64,000 nucleotides of DNA. Source: Catellatospora coxensis (lineage in GTDB: Bacteria > Actinomycetota > Actinomycetes > Mycobacteriales > Micromonosporaceae). Numbering within the stretch: the first letter of the stretch is position 1; every line of letters starts with the position of its first letter. The notes beneath the pieces were generated by a model, which had not been told where the DNA came from, searched no databases, and saw only the letters and a program-made list of their open reading frames with translations. Location of the stretch: positions 94,698 through 158,697 of the forward strand of contig NZ_BONI01000011.1 in assembly GCF_016862635.1 (NCBI RefSeq), in the 5' to 3' direction. This document shows positions 45,028-59,527 of this stretch, one piece after another. The translations under genes were made by a program, and so were the position numbers.

Positions 45028-46287
45028 TCAGCTCCGGTCCGACTCGCCGAGCTGCTTGAGCGCGGCGTCGACAGTGACGGAACCGTCGAGGATCTGCTGC
45101 GACAGCCGGCCCATCAGCTCGATGGTCTTCGACGACAGCGCCACGTGCAGTGCCGGCTTGCCGGTCTTGAGGTCGGCGACCAGCGAGGTGACGGCCGGCT
45201 CGGCGGCCTTGACGGTGGTGTCGGAGACGACCGCGCCCGCGTCGGTGTAGAAAGCGGTCAGGGCCTCGGTCGAGGTCAGCGAGCGGACCAGGTCGGCGGC
45301 CAGGGCCGGGTCCTTGGTCCACTTGGCGACCGCGTAGCCGATGCCGCCGTCGAAGGGCAGGCTGGGGACGGCGCCCTCGGCGATGACCGGAGACTTCATC
45401 ACCCCGACGTTCTCGGGCCCGAGGAACTCGTTGAAGTCCTTCCAGTGGCCGATGTCGGACATCAGGCCGATGATGTTGGTCGCCTTGCCCGACTGGAAGA
45501 TGCCGAACGCGTCGGTGAACATCGTGGTCGAGTTGCCGCCCTTGCTGTTCAGGCCGCCGGTCTCGACGTCCTTCCACAGCTGGAAGAGCTGCTTCACATG
45601 CGGGGAGTTCCAGTCCCGCTTGCCGGCGATCCAGTCGTCGTATTCCTGCGGCGAGAAGATTCCCGAGCCCAGAGCCGACAGGAAGAACTGGATGCCCGCG
45701 CCCTCCTTGTTGCCCAGCGAGAAGCAGGTGGCCTTCGTCGCCTTGGTGATGGCGGCGCAGTCAGCGGTGAAGGCGCTCCAGGTGGTCGCCGGCTTCTGCG
45801 GGTCGAGCCCGGCCTTCTTGTACAGGTCCTTGTTGAAGTAGATCGGGTGGCCCTGCAGGGTGACCGGCGCGGCGAACACCTTGCCGTCCTTGGTGAACGC
45901 GTCCCAGCCGGCCAGCCGTTCCTTGTCCGGGCTGAGGTACTGGTCCAGCGGGACCAGCGCGTCGACCCGGTCGCGGATCTGGCCGCCGCCGTTGAACAGC
46001 ATGACGTCAGGGCCCTTGCCCGCCTGGATCGCCGCTCCGAGCAGCGTGTAGTACTGGTCGAACGGCTGGGCGACGAATTCGACGGTCACGCCCGGGTGCT
46101 TCTTGGCGAAGTCGGCCTTCGCCTTCTCCACGTATGCGGTTGCGGTCTTGTCACTGGACTTCCAGTCCCACACCACGAGCTTGCCGCTCGCCGCGCCGGA
46201 CGGAGGTTCGTTGCCCGTGGCACTTCCACAGCCCGCCAAGGCCAGCATCGCCACGACGGCGGCAGGCCAGAGTACTCGCTGCTTCAT
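45028..46287 (-). CDS. Extracellular sugar-binding lipoprotein of the ABC transporter
   Basis: 419 residues, family 1 solute-binding protein. The lipobox is LALAGCGS (Cys near 20), so it is anchored outside the membrane. Typical segments: KLVVWDWKSSDKTATAYVEK, GPDVMLFNGGGQIRDR, PSLPFDGGIGYAVAKWTKD. First gene of the operon binding protein, permease, permease, dehydratase. Its promoter (46341-46369) has a FadR-type operator. Ligand predicted to be a fucosylated or 6-deoxyhexose-containing sugar by context. Confidence 0.92.
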   Translation of the reverse strand: MKQRVLWPAAVVAMLALAGCGSATGNEPPSGAASGKLVVWDWKSSDKTATAYVEKAKADFAKKHPGVTVEFVAQPFDQYYTLLGAAIQAGKGPDVMLFNGGGQIRDRVDALVPLDQYLSPDKERLAGWDAFTKDGKVFAAPVTLQGHPIYFNKDLYKKAGLDPQKPATTWSAFTADCAAITKATKATCFSLGNKEGAGIQFFLSALGSGIFSPQEYDDWIAGKRDWNSPHVKQLFQLWKDVETGGLNSKGGNSTTMFTDAFGIFQSGKATNIIGLMSDIGHWKDFNEFLGPENVGVMKSPVIAEGAVPSLPFDGGIGYAVAKWTKDPALAADLVRSLTSTEALTAFYTDAGAVVSDTTVKAAEPAVTSLVADLKTGKPALHVALSSKTIELMGRLSQQILDGSVTVDAALKQLGESDRS

Positions 46288-46340
46288 TGATTCTCATCTC
46301 GAGAATGGCCGGGTGACCGGCTGTCAGCTGGAATGCAGCA

Positions 46341-46369
46341 AAGCTAAGTCATATGATGTGTGATGTCAA
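46341..46369 (-). promoter_or_regulatory. Promoter with FadR-type operator for the ABC operon
   Basis: Minus strand: TTGACA (46369-46364), 17-nt spacer TCACACATCATATGACT, TAGCTT (46346-46341). The TCATATGA palindrome is at 46349-46356. Confidence 0.65.
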
Positions 46370-46455
46370 CGGAAACCTCGCGGTAACCAAGGCCGCCTCC
46401 GTCGGCTCACGACACTCGGACTTCACCTGGGACACCCCGCTCCGGGAGTGCCGCC

Positions 46456-46469
46456 TGTTACCGATCACA
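46456..46469. promoter_or_regulatory. Auxiliary TGTTACCGATCACA operator
   Basis: A variant of the TGTTATCGGTCACA operator 120 nt upstream of the GH27 promoter copy, without a TTGAC box. It may pair with the proximal site by looping or serve the divergent ABC operon. Confidence 0.4.
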
Positions 46470-46541
46470 TGACATCGACCGGCCGGGTCGGGCTCCGTCC
46501 ACAACCCACAGACCACGACATGGTCAGGACCGTCGATCATC

Positions 46542-46591
46542 CGAAACATTTCGGCAACGCCTTGACGGAATCTGATGTTATCGGTCACAGT
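46542..46591 (+). promoter_or_regulatory. Promoter of GH27 gene: CGAAA box, -35, operator, -10
   Basis: CGAAA-CA-TTTCG (46542-46553), 8 nt, TTGACG (46562-46567), 18-nt spacer with TGTTATCGGTCACA (46576-46589), CACAGT (46586-46591). The leader to GTG 46811 is about 210 nt. Confidence 0.65.
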
Positions 46592-46810
46592 CTATGGCGA
46601 CGCCGACCGACCCGTCGGCGTACGCAGCACCCGCGCGCTCTGGCCCATCCGGACAGAGCACTCCCCGCACCGCGCCCCACCGCATCCCGCGCGGTGAGGA
46701 CTTCGCGCTGCCCCACCTCGGCCCGATCCGACGCTCCCCGCCCGCCGCACCCCCGAACGGCGGTCTGCGTCCCGGTCCGCTCCCCCGCCCGAACCACCAG
46801 AGGAGCCAAC

Positions 46811-48451
46811 GTGAACCGTCCCCTCCGAAGGCGACGCCTGGCCACGGCGCTGACGGCAGCACTGCTGCTGTCAGCGGCCGCACTCGGCCTGCAGGCCCCC
46901 GCCGCACACGCCCTCGACAACGGTGTGGCCCGCACGCCGCCAATGGGCTGGAACTCCTGGAACACCTTCGGCTGCAACATCAACGAGACCCTGATCCGCC
47001 AGCACGCCGACGCGATCGTCAGCAGCGGCATGCGCGACCTGGGCTACCAGTACGTCGTGGTCGACGACTGCTGGTTCAACCCCAACCGCGACTCGGCGGG
47101 CAACCTGCAGGGCGACCCGACCAGGTTCCCCAGCGGCATGAAGGCGCTCGGCGACTACCTGCACAGCCGCGGCCTCAAATTCGGCATCTACCAGGTGCCC
47201 CTGGACAAGACCTGCGCGCAGTACTTCGGCTCGTACCCCGGCGCCACCGGCAGCCAGGGACACGAGGTCCAGGACGCCCGGCAGTTCGCCGCCTGGGGCG
47301 TGGACTTCCTCAAGTACGACTGGTGCTCGCCCACCGGCACCATCGACCAGCAGGTCGCGACGTTCGCCAAGATGCGCGACGCGCTCGCGGCCACCGGCCG
47401 GCCGATCGTGTACAGCATCAACCCCAACAGCATCCACGCCAAGACGGGACCGCTGCGCAACTGGGGCGACGTGGCCAACATGTGGCGCACCACCGAGGAC
47501 ATCACCAACGCGTGGGACACCGGGCAGACCAACGGTTACCCGATGGGCATCCAGAACATCGTCAATGTCACCGTCCCCCTCGCCTCCTACGCCCGGCCGG
47601 GAGGGTTCAACGACCCCGACATGATGGAGGTCGGCCGGGGCGGCATGAGCGACACCGAGATGCGCAGCCACTTCGCGCTCTGGGCGGTCATGGCCTCGCC
47701 GCTGATCGCCGGCAACGACCTGCGCTCCATGTCGAGCGCGACGCAGACCATCCTCAAGAACGCGAACCTGATCGCCGTCAACCAGGACTCCCTGGGGCTG
47801 CAGGCGACCCAGGTCTCCCACGACGGCACCCGCCGGGTGCTGGCCAAGCGGCTGGCCAACGGCGACGTCGCAGTCGCGCTGTTCAACCAGGGATCCTCGA
47901 CCACCACGGTGTCCACCACCGCCGCGGCCGTCGGCAAGTCCGGCACGTCCTTCACCCAGCTGGACGCCTGGACGAACGCGACCAGCTCCACGAGCGGGAC
48001 CATCTCCGCGAGCGTCCCCGCGCACGGCACGGTGGTCTACCGGGTCAGCGGCGGCGGCACCACTCCCCCGCCGTCCACGACCACCTTCGTGAGCGCGGCC
48101 TCCGGGCGCTGCCTGGACGTCCCGCAGAGCAACACCGCCAACGGCACGCAGCCGGTGATCTGGGACTGCAACGGCCAATCCAATCAGCAGTGGGCCGTCA
48201 ACGGGGCGGCGCTGCAGGCCCTGGGCAAGTGCCTGGACGCGCCGCTCAACGCCACGGCCGGGGCCAAGGTGCAGCTGTGGGACTGCAACGGCGGCGCCAA
48301 CCAGCAGTGGAACCTCAACTCCGACGGCACGGTCAGCAATCGCCAGTCAGGGCTGTGCGTCGACGTCAACGGCAACGCCACCGCCAACGGCACCCTGGTG
48401 ATCCTGTGGACCTGCACCGGGGCGGCCAACCAGCGCTGGACCCGGCGCTAG
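46811..48451 (+). CDS. Secreted GH27 alpha-galactosidase with CBM13
   Basis: 546 residues. Sec signal (1-36), GH27 barrel (TPPMGWNSWNTFGCNINE at the start; DFLKYDWC with the nucleophile Asp; RPGGFNDPDMMEVG with the acid/base Asp), a C-terminal beta domain, a GGGTTPPPSTTT linker, and CBM13 (about 418-546; NQQWAV, NQQWNL, NQRWTR). It removes alpha-galactose from galactomannan, RFOs or xyloglucan side chains. GTG at 46811 follows AGGAG by 5 nt. Confidence 0.93.
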   Translation: MNRPLRRRRLATALTAALLLSAAALGLQAPAAHALDNGVARTPPMGWNSWNTFGCNINETLIRQHADAIVSSGMRDLGYQYVVVDDCWFNPNRDSAGNLQGDPTRFPSGMKALGDYLHSRGLKFGIYQVPLDKTCAQYFGSYPGATGSQGHEVQDARQFAAWGVDFLKYDWCSPTGTIDQQVATFAKMRDALAATGRPIVYSINPNSIHAKTGPLRNWGDVANMWRTTEDITNAWDTGQTNGYPMGIQNIVNVTVPLASYARPGGFNDPDMMEVGRGGMSDTEMRSHFALWAVMASPLIAGNDLRSMSSATQTILKNANLIAVNQDSLGLQATQVSHDGTRRVLAKRLANGDVAVALFNQGSSTTTVSTTAAAVGKSGTSFTQLDAWTNATSSTSGTISASVPAHGTVVYRVSGGGTTPPPSTTTFVSAASGRCLDVPQSNTANGTQPVIWDCNGQSNQQWAVNGAALQALGKCLDAPLNATAGAKVQLWDCNGGANQQWNLNSDGTVSNRQSGLCVDVNGNATANGTLVILWTCTGAANQRWTRR

Positions 48452-48465
48452 CCCGAAGACAGTGG

Positions 48466-48507
48466 ACGCGGACCGCGGTTGCCTGGCTCCGGCACCGCGG
48501 TCCGCGT
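48466..48507 (+). terminator. Terminator after GH27 gene
   Basis: 14-bp perfect stem ACGCGGACCGCGGT (48466-48479) with ACCGCGGTCCGCGT (48494-48507). Confidence 0.75.
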
Positions 48508-48516
48508 TGGGCCCCA

Positions 48517-48545
48517 CCGTAGTTCCATCATACGTCATATGTCAA
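48517..48545 (-). promoter_or_regulatory. Orphan FadR-type promoter pointing antisense into GH27
   Basis: Minus strand: TTGACA (48545-48540), 17-nt spacer TATGACGTATGATGGAA, CTACGG (48522-48517). It matches the promoter at 57975-58003 closely, yet lies between convergent GH27 and GH10 genes and directs transcription towards the GH27 terminator. Confidence 0.5.
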
Positions 48546-48679
48546 TGTCTCTATGATGACCGGTCGGTGGGTTAGCCCAATGGACTGATCGACCAGGCAT
48601 GATTGGTGGCCTGACCCTTGATCTCGCCGCAGGATTTCGGCGAGATATCACTCACTTATCGGGTCTTTTAGCCGCCGCT

Positions 48680-48696
48680 GTCATACGTCATATATT
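48680..48696. promoter_or_regulatory. Second FadR-type site in the GH27/GH10 convergent gap
   Basis: GTCATACGTCATATATT shares TCATACGTCATAT with the site at 48529. No TTGAC box in either direction; TATATT could serve as a plus-strand -10. The 345-nt gap contains no recognised gene. Confidence 0.35.
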
Positions 48697-48796
48697 CGGA
48701 CCTACCCGTCGAGCGGCCGGGGGCGGCGACGTGCGCCCCCGGCCGCCGGCGGTCACCACACGGCCGCCATGGCCACAGAATCGTGGCGTCGGTTCA

Positions 48797-50554
<1,758 letters not shown>

Positions 50555-50637
50555 TCACCCTTCGCGCGGCGCGAAAGATCGAAGCACACTGGATCACTAG
50601 CCTGCTTCCGAAAGTTCCGGACTACCTTCGGAACAGC

Positions 50638-51579
50638 TCAGGAGGCAGCCATCACCGCGACGGTGTGGGCCATGATGCCGACCGGGGCCGCCCCCGATGA
50701 CCGTCGGACGACGTCCAGTACATGTGACTGGGCGTGCCCGGCAAGCCCGTCGTAGATCTCGACGAACACCTCCCGAGCGCGCATGCGTGGCCACTCCGGC
50801 GGCAGCAGCTCCACGGGCAACTGCGGGTCGATCAGCGGTATGTGCCGGTAGTCGTCCATGATCTCGGTGCGGGCCCGGACCGCCGCGGCCCCCGCGATCC
50901 GTCCGTCGCGGACCTGCTGCAGCAGCGGCCGCCACTGCCGGTCGAATGCCGCGTAGTGCTCGGTGATCGCGGCGATGTCCCACGCCTCGATCGGGTTGCG
51001 GTCCGCGCCGGCGGCCAGGTCGACATGCGCCGCCCGGAAGACGGTCATCGCACCGGGCGTGACGGTCGCCAGCCGCCCGGCGACGGTGGGATTCCACGGA
51101 TCCGGCGAGACCCACAGCCCGTCGTACAGCGGCGCGAACCCCAGCCAGCGCAGCTGGCCGCGCAGCGAACGTCGCTGGGCGCCGTGCTCCTGCGGCAGCG
51201 AGAACGCGACCAGCGTCCAGGTGCCGTCCCAGGCGCGCGCGTGCTCGGCGAACCGGGCGATCCAGGCTCCCCCTGCCGACAGCTCGTCGGCGGCGTCCCT
51301 GGTCAGCCGGTAGAAGCTGTGCCGGCCGTCCCGGCTGCTCTCCAGCACGCCCCGGCGGGCCAACCGGCTGATCGCGGTCCGGGCCGCGCCGCTGGTGATC
51401 CCGAACTCGCCGAGCAGCGTCGTGACGGCGGCCGAGGGCAGCCAGGCGCGAGTGGGCAGCGTGTAGTCGGCGACCAGCGTCGTGGCCAGGCCCTGCGGCG
51501 AGTTGCCCGCCTGGCGTCGGGGCAGCCGGGAGCCGCCGGCCACATCGGGGTAGATCTCTTCGATCTCGAACAGTTTCAC
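50638..51579 (-). CDS. PaaX family transcriptional regulator
   Basis: About 313 residues: N-terminal wHTH (LLGEFGITSGAARTAISRLA RRGVL in two parts), central PaaX domain (WDGTWTLVAFSLPQ, LGFAPLYDGLWVSP) and C-terminal domain (FVEIYDGLAGHA). Classical PaaX responds to phenylacetyl-CoA; here the neighbours are hemicellulase and esterase genes, so an aromatic-acid (ferulate-like) signal released by esterases is conceivable but unproven. GTG at 51579 with GGAG upstream is chosen among several starts. Divergent from the esterase gene at 51840. Confidence 0.85.
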   Translation of the reverse strand: MKLFEIEEIYPDVAGGSRLPRRQAGNSPQGLATTLVADYTLPTRAWLPSAAVTTLLGEFGITSGAARTAISRLARRGVLESSRDGRHSFYRLTRDAADELSAGGAWIARFAEHARAWDGTWTLVAFSLPQEHGAQRRSLRGQLRWLGFAPLYDGLWVSPDPWNPTVAGRLATVTPGAMTVFRAAHVDLAAGADRNPIEAWDIAAITEHYAAFDRQWRPLLQQVRDGRIAGAAAVRARTEIMDDYRHIPLIDPQLPVELLPPEWPRMRAREVFVEIYDGLAGHAQSHVLDVVRRSSGAAPVGIMAHTVAVMAAS

Positions 51580-51684
51580 CACGACTCCGGCGCTGCGACG
51601 ACCACGCCCCGCGGCGCGGGGTCCCGCCCATCGTAGGTGCGGCGGGTGGGCGCCCACGCGACGCCGGAACGGTCCGGCCGCCAT

Positions 51685-51726
51685 TCGAACCGTTCGATTG
51701 ACACTTTCCTGTCCGACCGGCATTCT
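51685..51726 (+). promoter_or_regulatory. Operator and promoter of the CBM2 esterase gene
   Basis: TCGAAC-C-GTTCGA (51685-51697) abuts TTGACA (51698-51703); CATTCT (51721-51726) is 17 nt on. Position suggests control by the divergent PaaX protein. Confidence 0.5.
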
Positions 51727-51839
51727 TCATGACACACGTCGTCGAGGGAGCCCGACCACGTAGACGAACCAAGTCCGGCACACCGGCAGGGGCAGGCCAG
51801 GGCAAGCCGACCCGCAACTGTTGCGATCAAGGAAGTGCC

Positions 51840-53156
51840 ATGACACGAACGACCAGCTCAAGCCGACACCGATGGGTCCTGAGCAGCCTGCTGACCCTGG
51901 CGCTGACCGGCGCGGTCCTGCTGGTGCCGCGCCTGGCCGAGGCCGGGCCGACCGCCGGCTGCGGCAGAACCCCGACCCTGACCAGCGGAACTCGCTCGAT
52001 CCAGAGCAGCGGGCAGAACCGCACGTACATCCTCAGCATTCCCAGCACCTACGACAACACCCGGCCGTACCGGCTGATCTTCGGGCTGCACTGGCTCAAC
52101 GGCACCGCCAACGACGTCGCCACCGGCGGATCGGACGGGGCGGCCTGGGCGTTCTACGGGCAGAAGCAGCTGTCCAACGACGGCACGATCTTCGTCGCGC
52201 CGCAGGGCATCAGCAACGGCTGGGCCAACACCAACGGCCGGGACGTCACCCTGATCGACGACCTGATCAGCCTGGTGCAGGCGGACCTGTGCGTGGACAC
52301 GGCGCAGGTCTACGCCATGGGCTGGAGCTACGGCGGCGCGATGAGCTACGCGCTGGCCTGCGCCCGGCCGACGGTGTTCCGCGCGGTGGTGGTCTACTCG
52401 GGCGCCAACCTCAGCGGGTGCAGCGGGGGCACGCAGCCGGTCGCCTACTTCGGCATCCACGGCACCCACGACAGCGTGCTCAACATCTCCAGCGGACGCT
52501 CGATCCGCGACACGTTCGTCCGCAACAACGGCTGCACCGCGCAGAGCCCTCGCGAGCCGGCCCAGGGCAGCCTGACGCACATCACCACGCTCTACTCGGG
52601 GTGCCGGTCCGGTCATCCGGTCCAGTGGGCCGCCTTCGACGGCGACCACGCCCCGCACCCGGTGGACGGAACGACGGCCACCAGCGGCACCCGCACCTGG
52701 ACCTCGGCGGCGGTCAACAGCTTCCTGGCCCAGTTCGCCGGCACACCCTCCCCCAGCGCCTCCGCGTCAGCCGGCCCGTCGCCGAGCGCCTCTGCCTCAC
52801 CGAGTCCCGGGCCGAGCAGCCCCGCGCCCAGCAGCCCCGCGCCGTCCTCGCCCGCCCCTGGCGGCGCATGCGGCGCCGGCTACCGGACGATCAACTCCTG
52901 GCCCGGCGGCTTCCAGGGCGAGGTCACGGTGACCGCAGGCAGCGGCCCGATCACGGGGTGGTCCGTCGGCTGGACGCTCAGCAGCGGCCAGTCCATCACC
53001 CAGCTGTGGAGCGGCACGCTGTCCAGCAGCGGCCAGTCCGTGACGGTGCGCAACGTCTCGTACAACGGGTCGTTGCCGGCCGGCGGGTCGACCACCTTCG
53101 GCTTCCTCGCCAACGGCACTCCTTCGACGCCGACGCCGACCTGCTCGGCCGGCTGA
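51840..53156 (+). CDS. Secreted PHB-depolymerase/feruloyl-esterase-like enzyme with CBM2
   Basis: 438 residues. Signal peptide, alpha/beta hydrolase of the PhaZ/LpqC/CE1 group (residues about 40-300) with nucleophile Ser in MGWSYGGAMSYALAC, then a Ser/Pro/Ala linker and a CBM2 cellulose-binding module (SWPGGFQGEVTVTAGSGPIT, ending FGFLANGT). Such enzymes remove ferulate or acetate from xylan. Paralogue of 56370-57725, which has CBM13 instead. ATG at 51840 with AAGGAAG upstream. Confidence 0.87.
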   Translation: MTRTTSSSRHRWVLSSLLTLALTGAVLLVPRLAEAGPTAGCGRTPTLTSGTRSIQSSGQNRTYILSIPSTYDNTRPYRLIFGLHWLNGTANDVATGGSDGAAWAFYGQKQLSNDGTIFVAPQGISNGWANTNGRDVTLIDDLISLVQADLCVDTAQVYAMGWSYGGAMSYALACARPTVFRAVVVYSGANLSGCSGGTQPVAYFGIHGTHDSVLNISSGRSIRDTFVRNNGCTAQSPREPAQGSLTHITTLYSGCRSGHPVQWAAFDGDHAPHPVDGTTATSGTRTWTSAAVNSFLAQFAGTPSPSASASAGPSPSASASPSPGPSSPAPSSPAPSSPAPGGACGAGYRTINSWPGGFQGEVTVTAGSGPITGWSVGWTLSSGQSITQLWSGTLSSSGQSVTVRNVSYNGSLPAGGSTTFGFLANGTPSTPTPTCSAG

Positions 53157-53192
53157 GGTACCGCCTGCGAAGGTTCGCCCGCACTGACGGGG

Positions 53193-53235
53193 GTCGTCGA
53201 CCCGGTCTCGCCGATCACGAGACCGGGTCGACGAC
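53193..53235. terminator. Bidirectional terminator
   Basis: 18-bp perfect stem GTCGTCGACCCGGTCTCG (53193-53210) with its complement (53218-53235), loop CCGATCA, between convergent genes. Confidence 0.85.
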
Positions 53236-53242
53236 ATGTCCG

Positions 53243-57866
<4,624 letters not shown>

Positions 57867-57974
57867 TTACGGCCAGCGGCGCGGCGGCCGGCCCGGTCGT
57901 CGCTTCACCACGTGGCGGGCTGAGCGGCGGTCGGCTCGCTGCCCCAGGCCGACTGTCCCAGCGGGACAGCGCCA

Positions 57975-58003
57975 CCGTAGCGACGTATCACGTCACATGT
58001 CAA
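57975..58003 (-). promoter_or_regulatory. Promoter with FadR-type operator for the CBM13 esterase
   Basis: Minus strand: TTGACA (58003-57998), 17-nt spacer TGTGACGTGATACGTCG, CTACGG (57980-57975). Faces the operator-bearing promoter of the SGNH gene at 58044. Confidence 0.65.
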
Positions 58004-58043
58004 CGATTGACGTCGATCCCGAGGTCCACGGCGAGCTCACCCC

Positions 58044-58072
58044 TTGACGCCTCGAATGTTATCGGTCACATT
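58044..58072 (+). promoter_or_regulatory. Promoter with TGTTATCGGTCACA operator for the SGNH esterase
   Basis: TTGACG (58044-58049), 17-nt spacer, CACATT (58067-58072); the operator TGTTATCGGTCACA is at 58057-58070 and the extended AATGTTATCGGTCACATT shows the symmetric flanks. A FadR-like ATCACACGTCATCC follows at 58084-58097. No CGAAA box here. Confidence 0.65.
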
Positions 58073-58224
58073 GGACCGGATACATCACACGTCATCCATG
58101 TTCGTAGGCCAACGAGGACGGGCGGCCAGTACCGCCTGCACGTGGTGGCCTCGATGTGAGCGGTAAACCGCTCCCATGGCGCGTCGGCCGCCCGACCGAT
58201 GCGACCTGAGCGAAGGGATCGATC

Positions 58225-59325
58225 ATGTCCAAGTACGCGCGCCGGCTCGCCACCGCGGCGGCCACGCTGGCGCTGACCGTCGCGGTTGCCGCGATGCAGC
58301 ACGGCGTGGCCCATGCCGAGTCCAACGGCGGGGTGCGGGTCATGCCGCTGGGCGACTCGATAACCGAAGGCACCCAGGTGCCGGGCGGCTACCGGATCGG
58401 GCTCTGGCAGCGGCTGGCCGCCGGCGGATACCGCGTCGACCTGGTCGGCACGCAGTTCAACGGCCCCTCCGCGCTCGGCGACCACGACCACGAGGGCCAC
58501 CCCGGATGGCGGATCGACCAGATCGACGCCAACATCGGCGGCTGGCTGCAGAACACCAGCCCGCGCACGGTGCTGCTGCACATCGGCACCAACGACGTCC
58601 TGCAGAACTACAACCTGTCCGGCGCCCCGGGCCGGCTGTCCGGCCTGCTCGACCGCATCACCGCCGCGGCGCCGTCGGCGGACGTGTTCGTCGCGACCAT
58701 CACCCCGCTGAGCAACGCCGGCCAGGAGAACGCCGCGCGCACCTTCAACGCGGCCATCCCCGGCATCGTCCAGAGCAAGGTCAACGCCGGCCGGCGCGTC
58801 CACCTTGTCGACATGCACAGCGCGCTCACCACCGCCGACCTCATCGACGGCATCCACCCGACCGCGACCGGCTACGACAAGATGGCCGCCACCTGGTACG
58901 CCGCGCTGCGCGCGGTCCCGGGCAGCATCGGCACGAGCACCACCCCGGCATCATCGGCGCTGGTCAGCGCGGCCTCCGGGCGCTGCCTCGACGTGCCCGG
59001 CAGCAACACCGCCAACGGAGTCCAGCCGATCATCTGGGACTGCAGCGGCCGGACGAACCAGCAGTGGACCGTCAACGGGCAGGCCATCCAGTCGCTCGGC
59101 AAGTGCCTGGACGCACCCACCGGCGCGACACCGGGAACGAAGGTCCAGATGTGGGACTGCCACGGCGCGGCCAACCAGCGGTGGAACCTCAACGGCAACG
59201 GCACCGTCAGCAACCAGGGCTCGGGACTCTGCCTGGACGTCTCCGGCAACGCCATCGCCAACGGCACACCGGTGATCCTCTGGACCTGCACCGCCGCGGC
59301 GAACCAGCGGTGGACCCGCGGCTGA
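58225..59325 (+). CDS. Secreted SGNH (CE3-like) esterase with CBM13
   Basis: 366 residues. Signal peptide (1-32), SGNH/GDSL hydrolase with MPLGDSITEGTQVPGGYR (nucleophile Ser), HIGTNDVLQ (Asn block) and DLIDGIHPTATGYDKMA (Asp-x2-His), as in CE3 acetylxylan esterases, then CBM13 (about 240-366; NQQWTV, NQRWNL, NQRWTR). It would deacetylate xylan for the GH10 enzyme. ATG at 58225. Promoter at 58044. Confidence 0.88.
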   Translation: MSKYARRLATAAATLALTVAVAAMQHGVAHAESNGGVRVMPLGDSITEGTQVPGGYRIGLWQRLAAGGYRVDLVGTQFNGPSALGDHDHEGHPGWRIDQIDANIGGWLQNTSPRTVLLHIGTNDVLQNYNLSGAPGRLSGLLDRITAAAPSADVFVATITPLSNAGQENAARTFNAAIPGIVQSKVNAGRRVHLVDMHSALTTADLIDGIHPTATGYDKMAATWYAALRAVPGSIGTSTTPASSALVSAASGRCLDVPGSNTANGVQPIIWDCSGRTNQQWTVNGQAIQSLGKCLDAPTGATPGTKVQMWDCHGAANQRWNLNGNGTVSNQGSGLCLDVSGNAIANGTPVILWTCTAAANQRWTRG

Positions 59326-59469
59326 GTCCCGCGGACGCCGGACACGGCCGGGGCCGGGGCCGGCCCCGTGACGGTCACCGTCACGGTGTGTCCCGCCGGG
59401 ATGCTCGCCTCCGTGGGCTCGGCCGGCAGCCACGACCCGTCGGTGCCGCGAACAGGTCAGGACACATGC

Positions 59470-59504
59470 GGCTCCCGGCCGGCGGTCGATCCGCCGGCCG
59501 GGAG
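59470..59504. terminator. Bidirectional terminator
   Basis: 15-bp perfect stem GCTCCCGGCCGGCGG/CCGCCGGCCGGGAGC with a TCGAT loop, between the convergent SGNH and CE1-CBM2 genes. Confidence 0.85.
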
Positions 59505-59527
59505 CTCCACGGTGGAACAGCGGCTGT

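Noticed and set aside
58004..58043. Second TTGACG near 58008 as another promoter
   Set aside because: It has no matching -10 box or operator at the right distance; the one at 58044 fits fully.
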